Program-made: the position numbers and the translations under genes | Assembly: GCF_900115085.1 (NCBI RefSeq) | Contig: NZ_FOVF01000007.1 | Span: forward strand, 1 to 64,000 | Direction: 5' to 3' | From: Dokdonella immobilis | GTDB lineage: Bacteria > Pseudomonadota > Gammaproteobacteria > Xanthomonadales > Rhodanobacteraceae | Length of the DNA: 64,000 nt | Notes under the pieces: generated by a model | What the model saw: only the letters and a program-made list of their open reading frames with translations | Told to the model about the DNA's origin: nothing | Database searches by the model: none | Part shown: positions 48,020 to 57,745 of the stretch, piece by piece | Position numbering within the stretch: the stretch's first letter is position 1 | How the letters are laid out: every line of letters starts with the position of its first letter

Positions 48020-49333
48020 TCAGATCTTGATGGGGTCGGCCATTTTGCGGTGCATGCGCATCCATGCATAGAGCGGCAGGCCTGCCGCGATGAGGCCCAA
48101 CGCATAGAGGAACGGCTCACCGCCTATCCCGACGAAGGCGAAGATCACGAAGGCCAGACCGATGACGGCAGACGCCAGTACGGCTCGACCCGTGCCATGC
48201 CCGGCGCCGCGACGGCACAACGCGATCAGACCCAGCGAACAGGCCAGATAGAGAGGCAGGTTGGCCGCCGTCACCACGCGGGTGAGGAAGGTGAAGGCGG
48301 CAACCAGCGACTGGCTGTAGCTCATGGCGATCATCAGCGAACCCAGCGCCCCGGACAGCAGCAGCGCGAACATCGGCGCGCCGCGGCGGTTGTTGCGCGA
48401 GAGCACATTCGGCAGGACGCCGTTGATGGCCATGGTCCGGGTCATTTCACCAACCAGCAGGGTCCAGCCGTTGAGCGCACCAAGACCGCTGACGACGACG
48501 AACAGGGCCAGCCAGCGGCCTGAACCGACTTGGCCGAAGCGCTCCATGAGCAGCGCGAACGGCGCGCCGGCCTCGGCCAGTTCGCCTTCCGGAATCAGTA
48601 GCAGCGGTACGGTGGAAACGATGATGTAGACGACGGCGACGATCACGGTACCGATCATGGTCGCGCGAGGAACCGTGTGAGCGGGATCTTCGACGCGCGA
48701 CGCCGGCACGCTGGCGGACTCGAAACCGAGCATCGCGAACAGGGCGATCGTCATCGCCGCCATCACGCCGCCGAGCGTGATCGGTGCAGTGGGCGGGTGG
48801 GCGACATAGCTTTCCGGCGTCGTCAGCAACACCCAGGCGCCGAGGATCGCAATGGCGACCATCGGCAGCAGCTTGAGCACCGTGGTAACGATCTGCACGG
48901 CGCCGCCGGTGCGCACGCCGAACAGGTTGACCACGACCATCGACCACAACAGCAGCAGGGCGAGCAAGGCCGGCTGCATCGCATCGGCCTGCGGAAAAAC
49001 GATCGCGATGTAGCCGACCACGCCGGTGGCGATGGCGGCGTTCGACAGCCAGCATGAGATCCAGTAGGCCCACATGGCCATGTAGGCCGGCAGATCGCCG
49101 AGTGTCTGGCGAATGTAGCCATAGGGTCCGTCGGCGTCGGGCATGGCGCGGGCCAGATGCGAAAAGACGCGGGCCAGGGTCAGGCAGCCGACGATGACGA
49201 TGCCCCAGCCGATCAGGGCGTTGAAGCCGAACGGCGCAAGCGAGGCGGGCAACAGGAAGATGCCCATGCCGATGACGTTGCCGACGACCAGGGCAGTGCA
49301 GGTCCAGATGCCGATCTTCTTCGTTTCGTTCAT
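48020..49333 (-). CDS. APC-family amino acid/amine permease
   Basis: 437 aa, about 12 hydrophobic helices, with the APC substrate segment VVGNVIGMGIFLLPASLAPF in TM1 and GFESASVPASRVEDPAHTVPRA in TM6 and its loop. It most resembles putrescine/arginine-type (AdiC/PotE) permeases. Ends 5 bp before the start of the flavoprotein gene, so the two are likely one transcript and the permease a candidate importer for the flavoprotein substrate. Confidence 0.88.
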   Translation of the reverse strand: MNETKKIGIWTCTALVVGNVIGMGIFLLPASLAPFGFNALIGWGIVIVGCLTLARVFSHLARAMPDADGPYGYIRQTLGDLPAYMAMWAYWISCWLSNAAIATGVVGYIAIVFPQADAMQPALLALLLLWSMVVVNLFGVRTGGAVQIVTTVLKLLPMVAIAILGAWVLLTTPESYVAHPPTAPITLGGVMAAMTIALFAMLGFESASVPASRVEDPAHTVPRATMIGTVIVAVVYIIVSTVPLLLIPEGELAEAGAPFALLMERFGQVGSGRWLALFVVVSGLGALNGWTLLVGEMTRTMAINGVLPNVLSRNNRRGAPMFALLLSGALGSLMIAMSYSQSLVAAFTFLTRVVTAANLPLYLACSLGLIALCRRGAGHGTGRAVLASAVIGLAFVIFAFVGIGGEPFLYALGLIAAGLPLYAWMRMHRKMADPIKI

Positions 49334-49429
49334 GACTGGGCCTCCGGTTTCGATAGAGCGGGATCAACCGCCATGGCGGACGTGCGTACGCGCTGTGGTT
49401 GCCGTTCCAGGTATCCCTGGGTGTAGCGA

Positions 49430-49465
49430 AGTCACTGGGTCCCTGCCTGCGCAGGGACGACGGGG
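49430..49465. repeat. REP-like palindrome at the amidohydrolase stop
   Basis: GTCCCTGC-CTGC-GCAGGGAC (49439-49458) flanked by GTCACTGG and GACGGGGG. The amidohydrolase frame runs into it, so the last residues VVPAQAGTQ and stop come from the repeat. Related GTCCCT...AGGGAC stems occur in the repeats around 44430 and 44615. Confidence 0.75.
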
Positions 49466-50787
49466 GCATGTGTCGATTCGCGCGGAGCATCGTCGAGGCA
49501 GACCGGTTCACCATCCTTGATGACGCCGCGCACCCGACTCAGGCAGGCCACATCCTTGAGCGGATCGCAGGCGACCGCGACGAGGTCGGCGCGCTTGCCG
49601 ACCGTGATCGAGCCGAGGTCCTTTTCCTTGCCGAGCAGGCGCGCGCTGTCGATCGTCGCCGACTGGATCGACTGCAGCGGGGTCAGGCCGTAACGGACCA
49701 TGTAGGGAAACTGCAGCGCGTCATCGCCATAAGGATAGACTCCGGCATCGGTGCCGAAACTGATCCGCACCCCGGCCTTGACCGCCTTGCGGAAGCCTTC
49801 GCGCTGCGCCTCGGTGGTTTCGGTGTTCTTGCGCAGGATCTCGGCCGACCAGCCCTGCTGGCGACCGACCGTGTCGATGTAGTCGCCGTTGTAGATGTCG
49901 GCATCGAGCCAGGTGCCGTGCTCCTTCATCAGGGCGATGCCTTCGTCGTCGATCAGCGAGCCGTGCTCGATCGAGCGCACGCCGGCGCGCACGGCACGCT
50001 TGATGCCTTCGGCGCCATGCGCGTGGGCGGCGACGAAGGTGCCGCGCTTGGCCGCCTCCTCGACTGCGGCGCGGATTTCCGCTTCGGTGTACTCGGACTG
50101 GCCCGGCTCGGTGCCGGCGGTCAGCACCGCACCGGTGGCGATGACCTTGATGAAGTCGGCGCCGCCGTCGAGCACGGCGTTGACCTTCTGCCGTACCTCC
50201 GCTTCCGAATTGGCCACGCCGCGACGGAATTCCTCGGGCACCACGGTGCCGGGCTTGAGGCCGGTGATCTCGCCGCCACCGTGGGTGATCGTGATGTAGG
50301 CGCCGGCGACGAACATGCGCGGACCGGGGACCCGGCCCGCGTTGATCGCATCACGAAGGGCGACGTCGGCAAAGCCGCGGTAGACGCCGACATCGCGCAC
50401 CGTGGTGAAGCCGGCTTGCAGGGTCACGCGCGCGTTGTTGGCGCCGATGAAGGCATCGCGCGCCGGCGTGCTGTGCAGCGGCGCAGCCGGATCGGCGGTC
50501 TGGCCCTCATCGGCGAGATGGGTGTGCATGTCCATCAGGCCCGGCACGACGTAAAGGGTGCTCCAGTCGAGGCGCGGTGTCCCCCCGGGCTGTCCTGCTG
50601 CATGCGGCGCGATCGAGCGGATGCGGCCGTCCTCGATGCGGATGTCCTGATCGACCAGCACCTTGCCGGTCTCGACATCGAGCACGTGGCCGGCGCGCAC
50701 GATAAGGTTGCCGGCGGCGGGGGCGGCCGACGCCATTGGCTGGGTGCAGGCGATGAGCAGGCAGGCAAGCGTCGCGAACATCTTCAT
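49432..50787 (-). CDS. Exported amidohydrolase (Xaa-Pro dipeptidase/imidazolonepropionase-like)
   Basis: 451 aa metal-dependent amidohydrolase. Signal sequence with a lipobox-like LIAC (residues 11-14) or a cleavage after ASA. Ligands: MDMHTHLAD (HxH), FIKVIATG (probable carboxylated Lys), AAHAHG, SIEHGS and FGTDAGVYPYG. Relatives cleave Xaa-Pro/Xaa-Lys/Arg dipeptides and acylated amino acids in the periplasm. The ATG overlaps the Rieske gene stop by 4 bp. The C-terminal nine residues are repeat-encoded. Substrate unknown. Confidence 0.88.
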   Translation of the reverse strand: MKMFATLACLLIACTQPMASAAPAAGNLIVRAGHVLDVETGKVLVDQDIRIEDGRIRSIAPHAAGQPGGTPRLDWSTLYVVPGLMDMHTHLADEGQTADPAAPLHSTPARDAFIGANNARVTLQAGFTTVRDVGVYRGFADVALRDAINAGRVPGPRMFVAGAYITITHGGGEITGLKPGTVVPEEFRRGVANSEAEVRQKVNAVLDGGADFIKVIATGAVLTAGTEPGQSEYTEAEIRAAVEEAAKRGTFVAAHAHGAEGIKRAVRAGVRSIEHGSLIDDEGIALMKEHGTWLDADIYNGDYIDTVGRQQGWSAEILRKNTETTEAQREGFRKAVKAGVRISFGTDAGVYPYGDDALQFPYMVRYGLTPLQSIQSATIDSARLLGKEKDLGSITVGKRADLVAVACDPLKDVACLSRVRGVIKDGEPVCLDDAPRESTHAPVVPAQAGTQ

Positions 50788-51851
50788 GCGTCGTTTTCTC
50801 CATGCGCATAGGCCGCGCGCAGCAGGTTGTGGAAATGCCAGACGCCGCTTTCGCGCTTCGGGCAGAGCCGCCCGGCATCGTAGGTGCCCGAGGCGAGTCC
50901 GTGCTGCACGGCCTCGCAGATCGCGACATCCTCGAGCTGCACCTCGTCGCTGAACTCGGCATCGCGGGCGATGCGCGATTGCGCCTTGTCGTCCTGGGCA
51001 TAGTAGAAGTCGAACTCGACGCGGCAACGGCCGGGTCCGAGCGGGAGCACGCGGTTGGTCTGCAGGCGGCCCGGCATGATGTTGAGCATGGTGTTCGGAT
51101 AGATCTGGTAGTAGAAGGCCTCGCCCTCGCCATAGATCTCGCCGCTGTCGCGCAAGGGCGAGGTCTGCAGGATCTGCCACGGGAACAGCTCGGTGTCGTA
51201 GGCGCGGTAGTCGAGCACCTTGCACAGGCCCGGATGGACATGGGGCAGGTGGTAGCCCTCGAGGAAGTTGTCGATGTAGACCTTCCAGTTGCAGGCGATG
51301 TCGTAGGTTTCCCGACGCAGGTAGCGCATCGCGCCGAGGTCGATCGGTGCGATGCGTTCGACGATGCCAGCGTAGACTTCCTCGAACGGCGCGACGCCGG
51401 CATCGAGGGCGACGAACACGAGTCCCTGCCATTCGTGCACGCGCAGCGGCGGCAGGCGGATGTCGGCGACTTCGAAATCCTTGGCGTCCTGCATCTCGGG
51501 CGCACTGCGCAACTGGCCTTCGAGGGTATAGGTCCAGCCGTGGTACTTGCAGTGCAGCGCATTGGCGCCCTTGCCGTTGCACAGGGCCAGCGGCCCGGCG
51601 CGATGGCGGCAGACGTTCGGGAATGCGCGCAGCACGCCATCCTTGCCGCGGACGACGAGGATCGGAACCTTGCCGATGGTCTCGACGATATGGTCGCCCG
51701 GCTCGGCGAGCTGTGCGCGGTGGCCGACCAGCTGCCAGCTGCGCGCGAACACCGCCTCGTGCTCACGCCCGAGCATGGCTTCGCCGAAGTAGTAGCGCGC
51801 CGGCAGCGCATGTGCGTGTTCCAGGTCAACAAAGGATTCAACGGTTGGCAT
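50784..51851 (-). CDS. Rieske non-haem iron oxygenase alpha subunit
   Basis: 355 aa. Rieske [2Fe-2S] ligands C-R-H...C-K-Y-H in VCRHRAGPLALCNGKGAN and ALHCKYHGWTY; mononuclear iron region NWKVYIDNFLEGYHLPHVH. The layout is that of the GbcA/choline-monooxygenase/stachydrine-demethylase group, which oxidises N-methyl groups of quaternary ammonium compounds. No separate reductase gene is adjacent. Coupled by 4-bp overlap to the amidohydrolase and divergent from the DmpA-type peptidase, whose start is 59 bp away. Confidence 0.9.
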   Translation of the reverse strand: MPTVESFVDLEHAHALPARYYFGEAMLGREHEAVFARSWQLVGHRAQLAEPGDHIVETIGKVPILVVRGKDGVLRAFPNVCRHRAGPLALCNGKGANALHCKYHGWTYTLEGQLRSAPEMQDAKDFEVADIRLPPLRVHEWQGLVFVALDAGVAPFEEVYAGIVERIAPIDLGAMRYLRRETYDIACNWKVYIDNFLEGYHLPHVHPGLCKVLDYRAYDTELFPWQILQTSPLRDSGEIYGEGEAFYYQIYPNTMLNIMPGRLQTNRVLPLGPGRCRVEFDFYYAQDDKAQSRIARDAEFSDEVQLEDVAICEAVQHGLASGTYDAGRLCPKRESGVWHFHNLLRAAYAHGENDA

Positions 51852-51909
51852 GCGCGTGGCTCGTATCGTTGTAGGATTCAGGCCTGGCCCCTGCAAAGCG
51901 GAGACGCCG

Positions 51910-53058
51910 ATGGCCCGTTCTGTCTGTGTTCTCGCGTTGTACGCGATTTGCGCGCTGGCGTCCGCAGCCGAGCCGCGCGCCCGCGACCTCGGCGTGCCGT
52001 TCGAGGGCAAGCCGGGGCCGCTCGATGCGATCACCGACGTCGCAGGCGTCACGGTTGGCCAGGTCACCCTGATCGAGGATCTGGCCGATGGCCACAAGGT
52101 GCGCACCGGAGTCACCGCGATCCTGCCGCGCGGCAAGGCCAGCGCCAGCAGCCCGGTGTTCGCCGGCTGGTTCGCCCTCAACGGCAATGGCGAGATGACC
52201 GGCACGGCGTGGATCGACGAGTCGGGCCAGCTCGAAGGCCCGGTCATGTTGACCAACACGCACAGCGTCGGCGTGGTCCGCGATGCCGTGATCGCCGAGC
52301 GCGTGCATGCCGGCGGTGCCGATGCATCGGGCTACTGGTGGTCGCTGCCGGTGGTGGCCGAGACCTGGGATGGCCACCTCAACGACATCAATGGATTCCA
52401 CGTCAAGCCCGAGCACGTGACCCTGGCCCTGGCCACGGCCCGCGGCGGCCCGGTCGAGGAAGGCAATGTCGGCGGCGGCACCGGCATGATCTGCCACGAG
52501 TTCAAGTGCGGTATCGGCACGGCGTCGCGGAAAATCGAGATTCGCGACAATGCGTATCTGGTCGGCGCGCTCGTGCAGGCCAACTACGGCGTGCGCGATC
52601 CATTGCGCATCGCCGGTGTGCCGGTCGGGCAGTACCTGCGCAACGACCGCATCTACACCGATCCGAAACTGATCGGCGACACCGGCTCGATCATCGTCGT
52701 GGTCGCCACCGATGCGCCGCTGCTGCCGCACCAGCTCAGGCGCGTGGCGAAGCGCGCCGGCATGGGCCTCGCGCGCATGGGCAGCTATGCCGGCAACGGC
52801 TCGGGAGACATCTTCATTGCATTCTCGACCGCCAACGCAGAACCGTTCAAGAACGGTGCGCTGGGGCAGGTCAGCTACATCGGCAACGACGATCTCGATG
52901 CGCTGTTCGAAGCGACCGTGCAGGCGACCGAGGAGGCCATCGTCAATGCGATGGTCGCCGCGCGCGACATGAAGGGCGAGGGCGGGCACTACGCCAAGGC
53001 GATTCCGCATCGCGACCTCGTGCGCCTGCTCAAGCGCTTCGGGCGCTATAGGAAATAG
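51910..53058 (+). CDS. P1-family (DmpA/beta-peptidyl) aminopeptidase
   Basis: 382 aa with signal peptide MARSVCVLALYAICALASA. P1 (S58) peptidases self-cleave before a Ser that becomes the nucleophile; here Ser298 in GNGSGDIF, together with GNVGGGTGMICHEF and TNTHSVGVVRDAV, matches DmpA/BapA. Such enzymes release N-terminal D- or beta-amino acids, including beta-alanine from carnosine-like dipeptides. ATG at 51910 has GGAG upstream; the ATG at 51850 lies inside the Rieske gene start. It is the only plus-strand gene between 45.9 and 63.7 kb. Confidence 0.88.
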   Translation: MARSVCVLALYAICALASAAEPRARDLGVPFEGKPGPLDAITDVAGVTVGQVTLIEDLADGHKVRTGVTAILPRGKASASSPVFAGWFALNGNGEMTGTAWIDESGQLEGPVMLTNTHSVGVVRDAVIAERVHAGGADASGYWWSLPVVAETWDGHLNDINGFHVKPEHVTLALATARGGPVEEGNVGGGTGMICHEFKCGIGTASRKIEIRDNAYLVGALVQANYGVRDPLRIAGVPVGQYLRNDRIYTDPKLIGDTGSIIVVVATDAPLLPHQLRRVAKRAGMGLARMGSYAGNGSGDIFIAFSTANAEPFKNGALGQVSYIGNDDLDALFEATVQATEEAIVNAMVAARDMKGEGGHYAKAIPHRDLVRLLKRFGRYRK

Positions 53059-53156
53059 CCCCGACCCGGCGGCAGGATCGCCCCGGCCAGCGGCTCGCGC
53101 CTGAACGGCGTCGTGCACGCATCGATTGCCACGGGCCGCGCCGGCAGTGATCGCAC

Positions 53157-55166
53157 TCATGGCCTGAGGAAGTGCTGGTACCAGGCCAGGTTGCGTTGCA
53201 TGCGATCACGCAGGTAGCTCGGTATCGAAAGCCCGTGGTTCTCGCCCGGATAGATGACAAGCCGAGTCGGCACATCGCGCTCGCGCAGGGCCTGGTACAT
53301 CTGTTCGGCGCCGAGACAGGGCACGTTGAAATCCTTTTCCGCGCACTGGAACAGGGTCGGCGTGGTGATGCGCCCGGCACTCAGGAACGGAAAGCTGGCG
53401 CGGTCATACAGCGCGCGATCCTTCCACGGCGATCCGAGCTCGAGCGTGTATTCGCGGATGTACTGGTCGTGCCCGTACATCGCATACATGTTCGATGCGC
53501 CGGCACCGCTGACCGCGGCCTTGAAGCGCGCGTCGCTGGCGATCACGGCATTGGTCAGGATCGCGCCGTAGCTCCAGCCACCGACCCCCAGTCGCGCAGG
53601 GTCGGCGATTCCGAGTTTCACGACATGGTCGACGCCGGCGAGCACGTCCTGCACGTCCTTGTTGCCCCAGTCGGCGTAGATCGCGCGGGCAAAATCGAAG
53701 CCGCGTCCCGAGCTGCCGCGCGGATTGATCGCAAGGACCGCAAACCCGTTCGCCGCATAGACCTGCCAGTCGGCCATGAATTCGCGGCTGAACTGGTACA
53801 CCGGCCCGCCGTGCAGGCGCACGATGGTCGGGTAGCGCGTGCCGGGCCGGTAACCGACCGGCTTGACCAGCAGGCCCTCGATCGCGGTGCCGTCGGCGCT
53901 GTCGAAACGGATCGCCTCGGCCTTCGCCAGGGTCTTTTTGTCCAGCCAGGCGTTGTGATCGCCGAGCGCGCGCAGGCCGTTCGCTTCGACCGCGGCCAGT
54001 GCGTAGGGATGCAGGTCGTCGCCGCCGAGCACGACGATGCGGTCCTTGCCGGCGACGTCGAGGTCGTAGTCGAAGCGGGCGCCGTGGTCGAGTTCGGCAA
54101 GCGTGCCGTCGGCGAGGTCGATGCGGGCGACATGGGTGACCAGGCTCTGCTCGACCAGGGCGAAGATGTGGCGTCCGTCGGCCGCCCAGCGCGGGTGCGT
54201 GAAGCAGCGGTCGATCGGTGCCGGAATGCGGGACTTGCCGCTGGCCACATCGATCACCGCCAGTTGCCACGGCGCGTAGTAGACCCACTTGTCTTCGCCA
54301 CTCTGCAGGTAGGCGATGCGCGTGCTGTCCGGACTCCAGGCCGGATAGGTTTCCCAGTAGGGATCGAGGTCGGCGCCCGGGAACGTGGTCAGCTGCCGCT
54401 CCGGTGCTCCGGCCTTCGGCGCTATCAGGTAGATGTCGTAGTTCAGGTGGCGATCCGGATCGGCGCCGCGCTTGGTCACGTAGGCGATGGTCTTGCCGTC
54501 GGGCGACCACGCCGGCAGCTGTTCGTCATGCGCGCCGGGGGTCAGAAGTTCGGCCTTGCCGCTGGCGATGTCGAACAAGTAGAGGTGCTTGCGTCGTGCA
54601 TCGAGATAGCCAGCTCCATCTTCCTTGAACTGATAACGTTCGGTGACGATCGGCGGCGGGTTCTTCGGCTTCTCCGTATCGGCCGGAAACTCGGGGTCGA
54701 TCGCGATCACGGCCAGCTGTTTCGCATCGGGCGACCAGACGAAATCCTCGACACCGTCGGCGAAATCGGTCAGGCGCCGGGCTTCACCGCCATGGGCCGG
54801 CATCAGCCAGACCTGGGTCGTCGCGTCGTCACTCGACGCGTCGGCATCGCGCGGGCGATTGGACAGGAAGGCGACCCAGGCGCCGTCGTTCGACCAGCGC
54901 GGCCGCCATTCGTTGCTGTCGGGTGTGTGCGTCAGCTGGATGCGCTGGCTGCCGTCGTAGCGCACGCGCCAGAGGTCGGAATGGCTCTGGTCGTCGTCCG
55001 CGTTGGCGCTGCTGATCGTGTAGGCGACCCAGTTGCCATCGTGCGACAGGGCCGGATCGCCGAGGTCGGCGATGCGGCTCAGGTCGGCCGGCTGGAACAG
55101 GGTGTCCTCGTCGGCATGGGCGATGCAGACGACACAGACCATCAACAGGCAGGCGATTCGTTTCAT
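53157..55166 (-). CDS. S9-family prolyl oligopeptidase (acylaminoacyl-peptidase-like)
   Basis: 669 aa with signal peptide MKRIACLLMVCVVCIAHA. N-terminal beta-propeller with TolB-like WSPDG/WSNDG repeats (to about 400) and C-terminal alpha/beta hydrolase with Ser532 (GGWSYG), Asp612 (EKDFNVP) and His644 (GENHGLS). Cleaves short peptides or acyl-peptides. Its ATG overlaps the stop of the propeller-PHP gene by 4 bp. Confidence 0.92.
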   Translation of the reverse strand: MKRIACLLMVCVVCIAHADEDTLFQPADLSRIADLGDPALSHDGNWVAYTISSANADDDQSHSDLWRVRYDGSQRIQLTHTPDSNEWRPRWSNDGAWVAFLSNRPRDADASSDDATTQVWLMPAHGGEARRLTDFADGVEDFVWSPDAKQLAVIAIDPEFPADTEKPKNPPPIVTERYQFKEDGAGYLDARRKHLYLFDIASGKAELLTPGAHDEQLPAWSPDGKTIAYVTKRGADPDRHLNYDIYLIAPKAGAPERQLTTFPGADLDPYWETYPAWSPDSTRIAYLQSGEDKWVYYAPWQLAVIDVASGKSRIPAPIDRCFTHPRWAADGRHIFALVEQSLVTHVARIDLADGTLAELDHGARFDYDLDVAGKDRIVVLGGDDLHPYALAAVEANGLRALGDHNAWLDKKTLAKAEAIRFDSADGTAIEGLLVKPVGYRPGTRYPTIVRLHGGPVYQFSREFMADWQVYAANGFAVLAINPRGSSGRGFDFARAIYADWGNKDVQDVLAGVDHVVKLGIADPARLGVGGWSYGAILTNAVIASDARFKAAVSGAGASNMYAMYGHDQYIREYTLELGSPWKDRALYDRASFPFLSAGRITTPTLFQCAEKDFNVPCLGAEQMYQALRERDVPTRLVIYPGENHGLSIPSYLRDRMQRNLAWYQHFLRP

Positions 55167-57745
55167 GGCGAGGGTAGGGACTCCGCTTCGTCGGCGATCT
55201 TCCGGTAGGCGTCGCGGGCTGCCGCCAGATAGGCCAGCGTGGCCGTCTTCTCTTCCGCGGTATTGAAGTCCTCACGCGCCGCGACCACGGCCAGGCTGCG
55301 CCCGAGCCAGTCGGCGAACCAGGTGGCATCGGCGCCGGCGCTCGCGGCGCGTACGTTGTCGCCGAGCCAGACCGGATTGGTCGTCGCGTAGGGATACAGG
55401 TCGAGCACGCCCGGATCGGCAGCCTCGTTCCAGGCGCGCAGCAGCAGCCAGCCACCGTCGGCCAGGTTCAGCGAGCCCTCGGCATCGAAATCGCGGCGTT
55501 CTCCGGTCAGCGTGAAGCGCCTGACCACGGCGCCGTTGTGCACGAGTTCGAGATGGTCGATCGCGACCGGCGAACGCAGGGCGATGCGGTAGCGCGTGGT
55601 CCTGGCCAGGGCCACGGTGTCGCCCGGCTTGCCGCCATCGACGATCAGGCCGAGCAATGGCCCGTTGCTGACGAAGCCGTGGCCGCCCTTGAGCGCGGTG
55701 GCGATCGCGGTGGCGTCACGCTGGCCGCCGGTGTCGAGGAAGACGCGATTGAGGCCGACCGGTCCGCGCAGCGAGGCGTAATTGGCCATCGCATCGGTGC
55801 CGGCGCCGGCAGCCAGATGGAAGCCGAGGTTGAGCAGGCGGTACCAGACCGCGGCGGTCGTCTTGTGGTCCGAGAAACCGACCACTTCGAGATAGTCGAC
55901 CTTGCCGTTGATCACGTCGGCGGGCAACTGGTGGCTCAGCCCCGCGTCGTTGGTCGGGTCCGGCAGTGTGTCGTACGGATGCACGTAGCCGACCAGGGCA
56001 TGCTGGGCGTGGGCGAGGTCGGCGACGATGCCGTTGTGCGGGTACGGGCTGGCCATCGCGGTATGCCGATAACTGGCGAAATCCGGCAGCAGCAGATGGT
56101 CGTCGAGCTGGAGCAGGCCGAGATGGCCCCAGAAGCTGCTGTGGTATTCCTGAGCATGCCAGAGCCGGGTCTGCGCGGTGCTGGCGGGGTCGACGTCGGT
56201 GCGGAAGCGGTCGATGTCGGGAATGCGCTCTTCCTTGTTGACGATCAGGTTGAAGACCACGTCGAGATCTTCGGCGCGGGCCTGGCGGACCAGGTTCTCC
56301 GGCGTGTTGCGGTAGTGGCCGCCATAGTTCATGTGCACGTGCAGGTCGGCACTGATCCAGTTGCCGAACGCCTCGGGCAGCGCATGCCCGGCCAGTCGGG
56401 CCTGCAGGCGGGTTTGCCGGCCGGCCGTGGCGGTGGTCCTGGTCTGCCATGGCTGGCTGGCAAACCCGCGCCGCACCGACACGCTGACCGCCCCGGCCGG
56501 AACATCGATCGTGCAAGGCGGCTGGCAATGGAAATATTGGGTCTCGAACGGCTGCCGTTTGCGGTCGAAGCCGTCGTCGGCGTGCATCCAGGCGTCGGCC
56601 GGCGCATGCGCGCGACCGTCGCTGCCGATCACGCTGACCCGAGCCGGCACCGCCTGGCCATCAGCGTCGGCGATGTCGAGAACGAGTTGCGCCTGCGCCG
56701 AGAGGGTCTTGCGCTGGTTTGCGGCGACCCGCGTGGTCGCGCCGCCGACGACCTCGAGGACGCGCAGTTCGGTGTTGCCGGAGCGGTTGTCGATGCCGGC
56801 GATGCGTTTGCCGTCGGGCGACCAGCGGGCGTTGCGGCGGTCGAAGTCGCCGAAGCTCAGCGGCAGCGGCGCGGCGCCGTCGAGGGTGGTCAGCCACAAC
56901 TGCTGCGTCTGGCGGCCGTGATAGCTCGAAAAAAGCACGCGCCGGCCATCCGGCGCGATTTCCGGGTGCGCGTTCCAGCTCGTTTCCTCGCCGAGGATGC
57001 GTCGTGGATGGTCCGGGTCGTCGATCGCCACGGCGTAGATATCACCGCTGCCCCAGGCGACCTCGGGGTTGCCGACGAAAACCAGAGAGCGGCCATCGGG
57101 CGACCAGGACGGATTGATCGCGTGGTCCCAGGCCGAGTAGTAGTAGCGATCGATCGCGCTCTTGCGCGCAGCCAACAACGGACGTGCGTTGTGCAGGCCG
57201 GCCGCGTCGATGTCGGCGATGAAAAGGTTGAAATGTCCGCTGCCTTCGGTGCCGACCCAGGCCAGCCGCCGGCCATCCGGCGACAGGCGCGGTTCGACAT
57301 CGACCGCATTGCCCGTGGTCAGGGCCGACTGTCGGCCGGATTCGAGATCGATGCGCCACAGGCGCAGGGCCTGGCCGTCATAGCGGACAAACACGGCGCT
57401 GCGTCCATCGCTGGCGACGTCGGGCTGGTAGTCGTAGGCGCCATTGGGGTGGGTCAGCTCGACTGCGCTGTCACTGTCGATGCGCTGGCGCCATAGCGAA
57501 CCAGCCATGCTGTAGACCAGTTCTTCGCCGTCCGGCAGGAAGGCGGCCGACGACGGCCCGGTGGTCAGCTGCGGCAGGTACAGTTCGCGCCAGTAATAGC
57601 TGTGCGGCAGATCGACCTGGCCGAGGACCGGCGCGCGATCGGCGCTGGCGCTGGTGCCGACAGCGAGCAGCAGAACGGCGAGCGTCGTCCGCCACGCGTT
57701 GCGGGCCGGCGCGCCATCGCGGCGGACGGGTTCAGGCCGGGTCAT
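55163..57745 (-). CDS. Exported beta-propeller and PHP-type (CehA/McbA) hydrolase
   Basis: 860 aa. Signal peptide ends near SASAD (residue 36). Residues about 55-370 hold six or so TolB/PD40 blades (LSPDGRRLAWVG, WSPDGRSLVFVG, IAPDGRRVLFSS). A linker domain is followed from about 460 by a PHP metallohydrolase domain: SADLHVHMNYGG, GIVADLAHAQHALVGYVHP and GAGTDAMANY. CehA/McbA relatives hydrolyse phosphoesters or carbaryl; this combination has no function I can name. Starts 14 bp inside the end of the aminotransferase gene and overlaps the S9 peptidase gene by 4 bp. Confidence 0.82.
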   Translation of the reverse strand: MTRPEPVRRDGAPARNAWRTTLAVLLLAVGTSASADRAPVLGQVDLPHSYYWRELYLPQLTTGPSSAAFLPDGEELVYSMAGSLWRQRIDSDSAVELTHPNGAYDYQPDVASDGRSAVFVRYDGQALRLWRIDLESGRQSALTTGNAVDVEPRLSPDGRRLAWVGTEGSGHFNLFIADIDAAGLHNARPLLAARKSAIDRYYYSAWDHAINPSWSPDGRSLVFVGNPEVAWGSGDIYAVAIDDPDHPRRILGEETSWNAHPEIAPDGRRVLFSSYHGRQTQQLWLTTLDGAAPLPLSFGDFDRRNARWSPDGKRIAGIDNRSGNTELRVLEVVGGATTRVAANQRKTLSAQAQLVLDIADADGQAVPARVSVIGSDGRAHAPADAWMHADDGFDRKRQPFETQYFHCQPPCTIDVPAGAVSVSVRRGFASQPWQTRTTATAGRQTRLQARLAGHALPEAFGNWISADLHVHMNYGGHYRNTPENLVRQARAEDLDVVFNLIVNKEERIPDIDRFRTDVDPASTAQTRLWHAQEYHSSFWGHLGLLQLDDHLLLPDFASYRHTAMASPYPHNGIVADLAHAQHALVGYVHPYDTLPDPTNDAGLSHQLPADVINGKVDYLEVVGFSDHKTTAAVWYRLLNLGFHLAAGAGTDAMANYASLRGPVGLNRVFLDTGGQRDATAIATALKGGHGFVSNGPLLGLIVDGGKPGDTVALARTTRYRIALRSPVAIDHLELVHNGAVVRRFTLTGERRDFDAEGSLNLADGGWLLLRAWNEAADPGVLDLYPYATTNPVWLGDNVRAASAGADATWFADWLGRSLAVVAAREDFNTAEEKTATLAYLAAARDAYRKIADEAESLPSP

